Assembly: GCF_029433115.1 (NCBI RefSeq)
Contig: NZ_JARNTV010000003.1
Span: 96,041 to 160,040, forward strand
DNA: 64,000 nt
DNA from: Sphingomonas sp. AOB5
GTDB taxonomy: Bacteria; Pseudomonadota; Alphaproteobacteria; Sphingomonadales; Sphingomonadaceae
Direction: 5' to 3'
The notes beneath the pieces are model-generated. The model did not search any database. It saw nothing but the letters and a program-made list of their open reading frames with translations, and was not told the origin of the DNA. Positions 1 to 7,480 of this stretch are shown piece after piece (positions within the stretch are counted from its first letter, which is position 1; the number at the start of each line of letters is the position of its first letter). Position numbers and translations under genes: made by a program.

Positions 1-644
1 GTCCCCGCCCAGGGCAGGCCGCTGGCGAGCATGACCAGCACCAGCCCGGCGATCCAGAATCCGGTGACGCGGTGGATATCCTTCAGCAGCGGACGGCCCC
101 GCAGCCCCAGCCGCGGCCACAATGTCCCCGCCATCCGGAACGGCCGCGGCCACCACAGATACAGGCCGGTCAGGATCAGCACGATCGTCCAGCTCGCCGC
201 CAGCTCGACCAGCCGGTCGCCCCATTCGCCGAGCAGCAGCGATCCGTGCACGCTCGCCACCAGCTCCGATATCCGCGCATCGGGATCGAGCGTGCCGAGC
301 AGCCTGCCCTGCGGCGACACATAGACTTCGCGCGCGCTGCCGTCCGCCAGGGTGAACTGGATCATCGCCGCGTCACCCGCATGTTCGGGCAACCGGTAAT
401 GATCGAAGCGCGCACCGGGATAGGCCGACATCGCCACCGCAAGCTGCTCGTCAGGCGACACGGCGTCGCCCGCAGGAAGCCCGCGAAAGGCGCGCTCCTC
501 CCACCGGTCGATCTGCGGCTTGAACAGATAGATCGATCCGGTCACCGACAGGATCATGATGAAGGGCAGCACGAACAGCCCGGCATAGAAATGCCAGCGC
601 CAGACGGTGCGGTAGAGTGCTGTGGAAGAAGCGGATTTAGTCAT
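1..644 (-). CDS. PepSY-associated membrane protein (3' end outside window)
   Basis: The first 214 codons of a PepSY-TM family inner-membrane protein; the rest lies before the window. The start is ATG at 644-642, reading MTKSASSTALYRTVWRWHF. Visible are a first membrane helix (AGLFVLPFIMILSVTGSIYLF, broken by one Pro), the typical KPQIDRWEE continuation, a periplasmic PepSY-like stretch, and two later helices (WTIVLILTGLYLWWP and GFWIAGLVLVMLASGLPW). Family members commonly sit beside TonB-dependent receptors for iron or copper and may act as ferric reductases or assist uptake; the exact role here is inferred. It begins 5 bp after the TBDR stop, so the two are very likely cotranscribed. Confidence 0.85.
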   Translation of the reverse strand, partial: MTKSASSTALYRTVWRWHFYAGLFVLPFIMILSVTGSIYLFKPQIDRWEERAFRGLPAGDAVSPDEQLAVAMSAYPGARFDHYRLPEHAGDAAMIQFTLADGSAREVYVSPQGRLLGTLDPDARISELVASVHGSLLLGEWGDRLVELAASWTIVLILTGLYLWWPRPFRMAGTLWPRLGLRGRPLLKDIHRVTGFWIAGLVLVMLASGLPWAG

Positions 645-649
645 CGGCC

Positions 650-2653
650 TCACCACTCGAACCGCAGGCCGGCATGGACCGCGCGGCCCGTCCCCGGATT
701 GAAGATCTCCGCGCCCGGCCCGGCAGTCCCGGCGATGGCGACGGTCGAGATGTAATGCTTGTCCGTCAGGTTGCGGCCCTCGAGATAGAAGGACAGCCCG
801 TCACTCGCATCGAACCCCGCACGCAGGTTCAGCAGCGCATAGGGATCCACCGTCAGCGTATTGGCATTGTCCGCGAAGTAACGCCCGGGCGCCCATTCGA
901 CATTGGGCCCGGCATAGAATCCGCCCGGATGCCGGTAGAGCAGTTCCGCGCGCAGATAATGCTTCGGCACGCCCGGCAGTTCGTTGTCGCCGTAGAGCGG
1001 ATCGCCGTCGAACCGGAAATCGCTATAGGTATAGGCACCGGTCAGGACGAGCCTGTCCCCCGAAGCGAACGCCGAAAGCGGTACCGCCGCATCGACCCCG
1101 ATCTCGGCACCCTGATGCACCGTCTTGCCCGCATTGACGATGCTGCACGGGCTGAACGGCCCGGTGGTCAGACACTGGAGCTCGCCGTCGATCCGCGAAC
1201 GGTAAAGCGAGACGTCCCAGCCGACCCCGCCGCTGCGTCCGCGCGACCCGATCTCGAACGTCGTCGCGCGCTGGGGCTTCAGATTGGTCGCGGTGACGAC
1301 ATTCGCGTCGAAGCTCGGCACCTCGGCACTGCGCGAGACATTGCCGAACAGCTGCACGCCGGGCCGCACGTCCCACAACAGTCCTGCCTTCGGACTCCAT
1401 AGCTGGAAGTCCCGCCGCCCCGACTGGTCACCGTTCGACAGGAACCGGTCGCGCCGGTCGCGGACAGCGTCAAGATACTGGACACCCGCGATCAGCGAGA
1501 GCTGCGGCAGCACCGACAGCGCGTCCTCGGCATAGAAGGAGAAGTTGCGCGAACGGTCGATCATCGACGCGGTCAGCGCGCCCTTCGTCGCTGCGGTGTT
1601 GACGAACTGCTCGGTATCGATCGTCCCGTTGTGCAGCGTCGCGCCGAGCGTCAGCCGGTTGCGCAGGCCGCCGATGCTGCGCTCATCCACCAGCCGCACG
1701 AACGCCCCATAATCGTCGACCGTATAATCGAGATACTGGTAGATCGGATGATCGACGCGCCGCCAGTTATAGAACACGCCAGCATCCACCCGCGTCTCGC
1801 CGAAGCGGAAGCTCGTCCGGTTCGAGATGCGGACGGAGTCGACGTTGCGCTGCTGGTCCTGCGCGATCCATACCGGATTGGCGGCGCGCGGCGTGCCGAG
1901 CGCGGCCGCCTTGCCGACTTCGCCCGGAATCTCCTGCTCGGTCGTGGCCGCGGTCAGATAGAAGCGCGTCTCGACATTCGGCGAGAGCCGATAGCCCAGG
2001 TTGAAATTGCCGCGCACCGCGCTGCCCCGGCTATGCTCGCGATAGCCGTCGATCCGCTGGGCCGAGACGGTGCCGAACCAGTCGAGATTGCCCGCATTTC
2101 CCCCGGCGCTCGCCTGCCCCTTCACATAGCCATAGCTGCCAATATCGATCCGCGCGTCGAACGGCGCCGCATCGCGCCCGGTCGGCGTCACCAGATTGAT
2201 CGCGCCGCCCAGCGCGTTCGATCCGAAGCGCAGCGCATTGCCGCCCTTGTAGATTTCGACATAGCGATAGGCACTCGGATCGATCTCGAAGAAATCCATC
2301 AGCCCGTCCGACGTGTTCATCGGAATGCCGTCGAGATAGACCGAAATGCCGCGGATGCCGTACGCGCGCGACAGGCCCGATCCGCGGATCGAGACGCGCG
2401 CATCGTCGCCCATTCGCGGCTGGGCGATCACGCCGGGCACGAAGGCCAGGATGTCCTTGATGTGCTGGACCGGCGTCCCCTTGAACGCCGTATCGGGAAC
2501 GATCTCCACGCCGCCCGCCGTCCGCTGGATCTCCCGCGTCGCTTGCTCGGTATCGGGGGTGCCGGTCACGACGATATCGGCGGGGCGGGCCTCCTGCGCA
2601 AAGGCGGGAACGGCGGCAAGGCTTGCGGCGAGCGCGAAAAGCGAAACTCTCAT
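650..2653 (-). CDS. TonB-dependent outer-membrane receptor (metal/siderophore type)
   Basis: A 667-aa outer-membrane active transporter. It has a Sec signal peptide (AASLAAVPAFA, cleavage near residue 19) and a TonB-box-like ADIVVTGTP at about 25-33. The plug domain follows to about residue 155, with the marks DDARVSIRGSGL, YLDGIPMN and YVEIYKGGNALRFGSNALGGAINL. The rest is a 22-strand barrel ending in an aromatic residue (GLRFEW). The length fits siderophore/metal receptors rather than the 900-aa carbohydrate type. The gene is flanked by a DUF2946 gene upstream and a PepSY-TM gene 5 bp downstream, a grouping usual for metal uptake. The substrate cannot be read from the sequence. Confidence 0.92.
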   Translation of the reverse strand: MRVSLFALAASLAAVPAFAQEARPADIVVTGTPDTEQATREIQRTAGGVEIVPDTAFKGTPVQHIKDILAFVPGVIAQPRMGDDARVSIRGSGLSRAYGIRGISVYLDGIPMNTSDGLMDFFEIDPSAYRYVEIYKGGNALRFGSNALGGAINLVTPTGRDAAPFDARIDIGSYGYVKGQASAGGNAGNLDWFGTVSAQRIDGYREHSRGSAVRGNFNLGYRLSPNVETRFYLTAATTEQEIPGEVGKAAALGTPRAANPVWIAQDQQRNVDSVRISNRTSFRFGETRVDAGVFYNWRRVDHPIYQYLDYTVDDYGAFVRLVDERSIGGLRNRLTLGATLHNGTIDTEQFVNTAATKGALTASMIDRSRNFSFYAEDALSVLPQLSLIAGVQYLDAVRDRRDRFLSNGDQSGRRDFQLWSPKAGLLWDVRPGVQLFGNVSRSAEVPSFDANVVTATNLKPQRATTFEIGSRGRSGGVGWDVSLYRSRIDGELQCLTTGPFSPCSIVNAGKTVHQGAEIGVDAAVPLSAFASGDRLVLTGAYTYSDFRFDGDPLYGDNELPGVPKHYLRAELLYRHPGGFYAGPNVEWAPGRYFADNANTLTVDPYALLNLRAGFDASDGLSFYLEGRNLTDKHYISTVAIAGTAGPGAEIFNPGTGRAVHAGLRFEW

Positions 2654-2786
2654 GGTGACTTCCAGTGTCTTGAAGGCGTGATGCGCGGCCCGGCGCGAAA
2701 GGCATGGGCGCGAGTTGCGGACCCTCGCGTGCGGCGCGGGTCCGGTCAGGCCGGAGACGTGGAAGGGGTTCGATCGGCTCCGGCGT

Positions 2787-3191
2787 TCAGGCCAGAGCGG
2801 GTGGTCCGCGGAGCGGTGGGGTCAGGTAATCGGCGCGGCCGGGCGCGAAATCGGCAGGCGGCGCCAGCGCGAATTCGCGCAGCAGCATCGCCCGTTCCGC
2901 GAGCAGCGGCGGCGCACCGGTGCCCAGCGCAGGTGCGGACATGCCCGCGAACGCGCAGCTTTCCGCCTTTTGCTGGTGGTCGGATTGCTGCCCGCCAACG
3001 TCCGGATTGCCCAGATCGACGACCATCGTCTTGCCGCCATTCACGGCGTCGCAGATGGTGACGACGATGCCCTGCGCGGTCGCGACCGGCATGAATCCGG
3101 CCGGCACGGCGATGCGGACCAGCAGGGCCAGCGCGAACATCGCAGCAAACAGGCTGCGCACGCGTCCCCCGGTTCGAATCACCCCGATCAT
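2787..3191 (-). CDS. DUF2946 family small exported protein
   Basis: A 134-aa protein with one N-terminal hydrophobic segment (SLFAAMFALALLVRIAVPAGFMP) and an exported remainder. That remainder carries VVTICDAVNGG and the QQKAESCAFAGMSAP region typical of the DUF2946 family, with two cysteines that could bind metal. The function is unknown. Family members often precede copper- or iron-related TonB receptors, as here, where the receptor starts 133 bp downstream. Calling it a metal-handling accessory is inference from position only. Confidence 0.75.
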   Translation of the reverse strand: MIGVIRTGGRVRSLFAAMFALALLVRIAVPAGFMPVATAQGIVVTICDAVNGGKTMVVDLGNPDVGGQQSDHQQKAESCAFAGMSAPALGTGAPPLLAERAMLLREFALAPPADFAPGRADYLTPPLRGPPALA

Positions 3192-3239
3192 GCGCGCCGC
3201 CTAGCCGCGCCGCGCGGCATTGTCACCCGCAACCGGCGA

Positions 3240-4394
3240 TCAATCGCGATCCAACCCCAGCCATGCGGCCATCGCATGCAGCTCGGTTTCGAGTTCGGCA
3301 CGCGCCTCGCCCGGCGCGCCCGGTTCCATGTGTAGCGACTGGACCAGCAGCCGCCCGCGCTGCCGGTCCGCCTTCAGATCGACCCGCGCCACCAGCCGGT
3401 CGCCCAGCAGGAAGGGCAGCACATAATAGCCATGCACGCGCTTCTCGGCAGGCACATAGATCTCGATCCGGTAGCGGAAGCCGAAAATGCGTTCGGCCCG
3501 GTCGCGTTCCCAGATCAGCGGATCGAACGGCGCCAGCAGCGCCCGCGCCTCGATCCTCCGCGGCTGCCGCGCGTCGCGATGAAGAAAGGCAGGCTTGCCC
3601 CATCCCGCCACCTCGACCGGCACCAGCACACCCTCTTCCACCAGCGCCGCCACCGCCGGATCGCCCTCGGCCGGACGCAGCCGGAAATAGTCGCGAAGCT
3701 CGCCACGGGTCGCTACGCCCAACGCGCGCGCCGAACGCTCGATCAGCGCCTTGTGTGCCTCGGCCTCGGGCGGGGTCGGCAGGTCGAGGATGCGGCGCGG
3801 GATCACTCGCTCGGTCACGTCATAAACCCGTTCGAACCCGCCCCGCCGCGTCGCGGTGGTGACATGTCCGGCATAGAACAGCCATTCGAGGATGCGCTTG
3901 GCATCGCCCCATTCCCACCAGCCCGACCGGCTGCGCCCCTCCTCGAAGTCCGATACCGCCATCGGCCCATTGTCACGGATGCGCGCCAGCACCGCCTCGG
4001 CATCCGCGCGGCGCTCGGTCGCGAAGATCTTCATGTTGGTCCAGCCCATCGTCCCGCGATCCGCCCGCGCCATCCGCCAGCGCAGCAGCGGGTGGAGATC
4101 GAGCGGCAGCAGCGAGGCTTCGTGCGCCCAATATTCGAACATCCGCCGCTCGCGCTTCGGCCCCCAGGCGCCGCTGTCGAGCAGGCTACGATCATATCCG
4201 CCCAGCCGCGAGAAAGCCGGCAGGTAGTGTGCGCGCGACAGCACGTTGACGCTGTCGATCTGGTGGATCCCCACCCGGTCAAGCGTTCGCCGCAGATGCG
4301 CGACACTCGCCACCTCCGGCCGCTTCGCGCCAAAACCCTGCGCACCCAGCGCGATCCGCCGCGCCTGCGCCGCCGTGATCCGTTCCATCGTCAT
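3240..4394 (-). CDS. YcaQ-like winged-helix DNA glycosylase family protein
   Basis: A 384-aa protein of the YcaQ/AlkZ family (old DUF1006), whose studied members unhook DNA interstrand crosslinks. Landmarks are RITAAQARRIALGAQGF, the strongly conserved GIHQIDSVNVLSRAHYLPAFSRLG, LLPLDLHPLLRWRM, and a C-terminal LLAPFDPLIWERDRAERIFGF with YRIEIYVPAEKRVHGYYVLPFLLGD. ATG 4394 was chosen (MTMERITAAQ) with an alternative at 4388. The open frame continues to 4619 but would run across the promoter and start of the divergent fucosidase gene. The gene is monocistronic and back to back with the sugar locus. I assign the family, not the activity. Confidence 0.85.
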   Translation of the reverse strand: MTMERITAAQARRIALGAQGFGAKRPEVASVAHLRRTLDRVGIHQIDSVNVLSRAHYLPAFSRLGGYDRSLLDSGAWGPKRERRMFEYWAHEASLLPLDLHPLLRWRMARADRGTMGWTNMKIFATERRADAEAVLARIRDNGPMAVSDFEEGRSRSGWWEWGDAKRILEWLFYAGHVTTATRRGGFERVYDVTERVIPRRILDLPTPPEAEAHKALIERSARALGVATRGELRDYFRLRPAEGDPAVAALVEEGVLVPVEVAGWGKPAFLHRDARQPRRIEARALLAPFDPLIWERDRAERIFGFRYRIEIYVPAEKRVHGYYVLPFLLGDRLVARVDLKADRQRGRLLVQSLHMEPGAPGEARAELETELHAMAAWLGLDRD

Positions 4395-4477
4395 CGCACC
4401 GGGATGCCGCCGCGAATCCAACAGGGCAAGCATCCCCTTGCACCGCGCCGATCCAGCGGTTAGCATTTCCTTACATA

Positions 4478-4508
4478 AAATCGATTTGCACCAATGATAA
4501 TATGGTGC
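4478..4508. promoter_or_regulatory. candidate operator/promoter of the GH29-fucP pair
   Basis: Two dyads lie side by side in the only AT-rich part of this intergenic gap. One is a perfect 10-bp palindrome AAATCGATTT at 4478-4487. The other is GCACCA (4488-4493), nine bases, TGGTGC (4503-4508). A -10-like GATAAT (4496-4501) lies inside the second dyad, so a bound repressor would cover the promoter. The fucosidase TTG start is 20 bp downstream. The binding protein is unknown; the IclR regulator of the same locus is one candidate. Confidence 0.45.
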
Positions 4509-4527
4509 GCCGTTAGGGAGAGGCCAT

Positions 4528-6141
4528 TTGGTCACGCGTCGCGGAGCGTTAGGCAGCATCGGCGGCGCGGTGGCGGGCGTCCTCGCCGCCCCGGCCGCGC
4601 GCGCCGAAACTCCGGCCAACTGGTCCGCCCTCGCCGCCGCCTATCGTATGCCCGACTGGTTCCGCGATGCGAAGTTCGGCATCTGGGCGCATTGGGGTCC
4701 GCAATGCGTGCCCGAATTCGGCGACTGGTACGGCCGGCAAATGTATCAGCAGGGCACGCCGTTCTACGACCATCACCTCAAGACATACGGCCACCCCGCC
4801 GACACCGGATTCCTCGACATCATCGGCAAGTGGAAGGGTGAGAAGTGGGATCCGGAACGCCTCTTCAGCCTCTATGAGAAGGCGGGCGCCAAATATCTGA
4901 TGGTGATGGCCAATCATCACGACAATCTCGACCTGTTCGACAGCCGCCATCACGAATGGAACTCAACCCGCGTCGGCCCGAAGCGCGATATCGTCGGCAC
5001 TTGGGAGAAGATCGCGCGGCGTGAGGGGATGCGCTTCGGCGTGTCGAACCACAGCAGCCACGCCTGGCACTGGTGGCAGCCCGCTTACGGCTATGATGCC
5101 GAGGGCCCGCGCGCGGGCGAGCGCTACGACGCGTTCCGGCTGACCAGGGCCGATGGCAAGGGCACATGGTGGGACGGCCTCGACCCGCAGGCGCTCTACA
5201 CCGGTCCCTCGATGATCGCGCCCGACGGCATTCGCGGCATACCTGCGATGAACGATTTCCACGAAACGCATAGCGGCCGCTGGATGGAATTCGCGCCGCC
5301 GGAAAACCCGCATCATGTCGCGAACTGGCTGATGCGCCAGAAGGATCTGGTCGAGAAATACCGGCCGGACATCGTCTATTTCGACAATTACTATCTGCCG
5401 TTCGGGCCGGTCGGACTCGAGGCGCTGGCGCATTATTACGACCAAAGCATCGCCCGGCATGGCCGCGTCGAAGTCGTCGCCACCGCCAAGAAGCTCGATC
5501 CGCTCCAGCGCTCGATCCTCGTCGACGATGTCGAACGCGGGTTCCTCGACCAGATCCGGCCCGAGCCATGGCAGACCTGCACCTGCATCGGCGACTGGCA
5601 TTATAATCGATGGCGCTATGAGGCGAAGGGCTACGTGCCCGCCGAAAAGGTGATCCAGCGGCTGTGCGACGTGGTGTCGAAGAACGGCAATCTACTGCTC
5701 TCGATCCCGATGCGCGGCGACGGCAGCATCGACAGCGAGGAGGAGAAGATCCTCGCCGGGATCACCCGCTGGATGGCGCGCAACGGCGACGCCGCGATCT
5801 TTGGCTCGCGGCCTTGGCGCATCTTCGGCGAAGGCCCGGCGCAGCTTGGCAGCGGGATGCACAATGAAGGCAAGGTCGAGTTTACCGCACGCGACGTTCG
5901 CTACACGGTGAAGGGTGGCGCGTTGCTCGCAACCTTCCTCGTCTGGCCGGAAGAGCCGGTCTCGCTCACCGCGCTCGGCAAGGACGCGATGCCCGATGCC
6001 GAGATCACCCGCGTCACTTTGGTCGGCGGCGGAAAATTGAAGACCGAGCGCTTCGGAACGGGGCTGACGATCACGCTGCCGCGTGCCAGAAAAGACGAAA
6101 TGATACCGGTAGTCCGGATCGACGGGGGAGGATTGGTATGA
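4528..6141 (+). CDS. exported alpha-L-fucosidase, GH29
   Basis: A 537-aa glycoside hydrolase family 29 enzyme that releases terminal L-fucose. The start is TTG at 4528, set by GGGAGAGG at 4515-4523 and by the export signal that begins there: a twin-arginine-like TRRGALG, a hydrophobic stretch, then AAPAARAE. Catalytic-domain landmarks are WFRDAKFGIWAHWGPQCVPE, YLMVMANHHDNLDLFDS, KRDIVGTWEKIARR and RPDIVYFDNYYLPFG, whose Asp is the likely nucleophile. It also has GNLLLSIPMRGDGSID, then a C-terminal beta domain. It overlaps fucP by the ATGA at 6138-6141. Position next to GH35 and GH31 genes points to fucose at the end of xyloglucan side chains, but other fucosides are possible. Confidence 0.93.
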   Translation: MVTRRGALGSIGGAVAGVLAAPAARAETPANWSALAAAYRMPDWFRDAKFGIWAHWGPQCVPEFGDWYGRQMYQQGTPFYDHHLKTYGHPADTGFLDIIGKWKGEKWDPERLFSLYEKAGAKYLMVMANHHDNLDLFDSRHHEWNSTRVGPKRDIVGTWEKIARREGMRFGVSNHSSHAWHWWQPAYGYDAEGPRAGERYDAFRLTRADGKGTWWDGLDPQALYTGPSMIAPDGIRGIPAMNDFHETHSGRWMEFAPPENPHHVANWLMRQKDLVEKYRPDIVYFDNYYLPFGPVGLEALAHYYDQSIARHGRVEVVATAKKLDPLQRSILVDDVERGFLDQIRPEPWQTCTCIGDWHYNRWRYEAKGYVPAEKVIQRLCDVVSKNGNLLLSIPMRGDGSIDSEEEKILAGITRWMARNGDAAIFGSRPWRIFGEGPAQLGSGMHNEGKVEFTARDVRYTVKGGALLATFLVWPEEPVSLTALGKDAMPDAEITRVTLVGGGKLKTERFGTGLTITLPRARKDEMIPVVRIDGGGLV

Positions 6142-7391
6142 GCGAGCCAGCAGCGGGCACACGAGCCAGATACCTCATCCCGCTGCTGCTGATCGTCAGC
6201 CTCTTCTTCCTGTGGGGGGCGGCGAACAATCTCAACGACGTGCTGATGAAGCATTTCAAAAAGGCCTTCACGCTCAGCGATTTCCAGACTGGCCTCGTCC
6301 AGTCCGCCTTCTATTTCGGATATTTCTGCTTCGCGGTCCCCGCGGCGCTGTTCATGAAACGCTATGGCTACAAGGCGGCAGTGGTGCTCGGCCTCGGCCT
6401 GTTCGGCGCGGGCGCATTGCTGTTCGTGCCCGCGGCCAATGCGCACAGCTACGGCTTCTTCCTCGTCGCACTCTACGTGCTGGCCAGCGGCCTCGCCTTT
6501 CTCGAGACCTCGGCCAATCCGCTGATCACCGTGCTCGGCGATCCCGGCACGGCCGAGAGCCGGCTCAACTTCGCGCAGAGCTTCAATCCGCTCGGCTCAA
6601 TCGCGGGCGTGCTGATCGGCAGCAGCTTCATCCTGTCCGGCGTCGAGCTCACGCCCGAACAGACCGCATCGATGAGCGAATCCGCGCTGCAGAGCTGGTA
6701 CGCCGCCGAAAGCCAGGCGGTGAAAGGGCCGTACATCGCCATCGGCCTGTTCGTGCTGGCATGGGCGGCATTGGTCGCGTTCGTCCGCTTTCCCGCGGCT
6801 GCGACCGAACCCGCCGCGGACGAGACCGGCAGCGCGGAAGATTACCGCACCCTGATCTCCCGGCCCCGCTTCATGGGCGGCGTGATCGCCCAATTCTTCT
6901 ATGTCGGCGCGCAGGTCGGCGTGTGGAGCTATCTGATCCGCTACACCCAGGTCGAACTGCCCGGCACACCGGAGAAGCTCGCCGCACAGGCGATCACCGC
7001 GTCGCTGGCGCTGCTGTTCGTCGGCCGCTTCCTCGGCGCCGCGCTGATGCAGCGGGTGGCGGCGGCGACCCTGCTCACCGTCTTCTCCGCGATCAACGTG
7101 GTACTGTGCATCTTCGCGGCGCTGGTCGGCGGCGGCATGGGCCTTGCCGCGCTGATCGCGACCAGCCTGTTCATGTCGATCATGTACCCGACCATCTTCG
7201 CGCTATCGATCCGCGGCCTCGGTCCGCTGACCAAGGCGGGATCGTCGCTGCTGGTGATGGCGATCATCGGCGGCGCGGTGCTGACCGCGCTGATGGGCTT
7301 TGTATCGGACGTCACCACCATCAGCGCCGCCATGCTGGTGCCCGCCGCCTGCTTCGCCGCAGTACTGGCCTTCGCCCGATCGGTTCGCTGA
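6138..7391 (+). CDS. fucP: FucP-type sugar MFS permease
   Basis: A 417-aa, about 12-helix inner-membrane sugar/H+ symporter of the FHS/FucP family. Landmarks are LFFLWGAANNLNDVLMKHF in helix 1, GLVQSAFYFGYFCFAVPAALFMKRYGYK around the helix 2-3 loop, and ETSANPLITVLGDP with RLNFAQSFNPLGS, the family signature. It is translationally coupled to the fucosidase by an ATGA overlap, so L-fucose freed outside or in the periplasm is the obvious cargo. FHS relatives also carry other hexoses, so the substrate is inferred from the neighbour. The stop is followed by a run of nine C residues at 7394-7402. Confidence 0.9.
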   Translation: MSEPAAGTRARYLIPLLLIVSLFFLWGAANNLNDVLMKHFKKAFTLSDFQTGLVQSAFYFGYFCFAVPAALFMKRYGYKAAVVLGLGLFGAGALLFVPAANAHSYGFFLVALYVLASGLAFLETSANPLITVLGDPGTAESRLNFAQSFNPLGSIAGVLIGSSFILSGVELTPEQTASMSESALQSWYAAESQAVKGPYIAIGLFVLAWAALVAFVRFPAAATEPAADETGSAEDYRTLISRPRFMGGVIAQFFYVGAQVGVWSYLIRYTQVELPGTPEKLAAQAITASLALLFVGRFLGAALMQRVAAATLLTVFSAINVVLCIFAALVGGGMGLAALIATSLFMSIMYPTIFALSIRGLGPLTKAGSSLLVMAIIGGAVLTALMGFVSDVTTISAAMLVPAACFAAVLAFARSVR

Positions 7392-7403
7392 CGCCCCCCC
7401 CCA

Positions 7404-7454
7404 AAAGCGAAGTGGCCGCCCGGCAGGGGATGCTCGACCCGGCCGGGCAGCCAC
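7404..7454 (-). terminator. probable terminator after the GH31 gene
   Basis: In the convergent gap between fucP and the GH31 gene, GTGGCCGCCCGG (7412-7423) pairs with CCGGGCAGCCAC (7443-7454), giving a 12-bp stem with one mismatch and a 19-nt loop. Read on the minus strand it follows the GH31 stop and is followed by TTCGCTTTT. It may work in both directions. Confidence 0.5.
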
Positions 7455-7480
7455 CGCCGGTGACCGCCGATTTTGTCCCC

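Noticed and set aside
3165..3185. GGTTCGAATC, like a tRNA T-loop
   Set aside because: There is no acceptor, D or anticodon stem around it; it lies at the start of the DUF2946 gene.
4395..4619. 75-codon upstream extension of the YcaQ-like protein
   Set aside because: It runs through the AT-rich promoter and the start of the fucosidase gene, and the family sequence begins at MTMERITAAQ.
7394..7402. Run of nine C residues as a phase-variation tract
   Set aside because: It lies after the fucP stop codon, outside any coding frame or obvious promoter.
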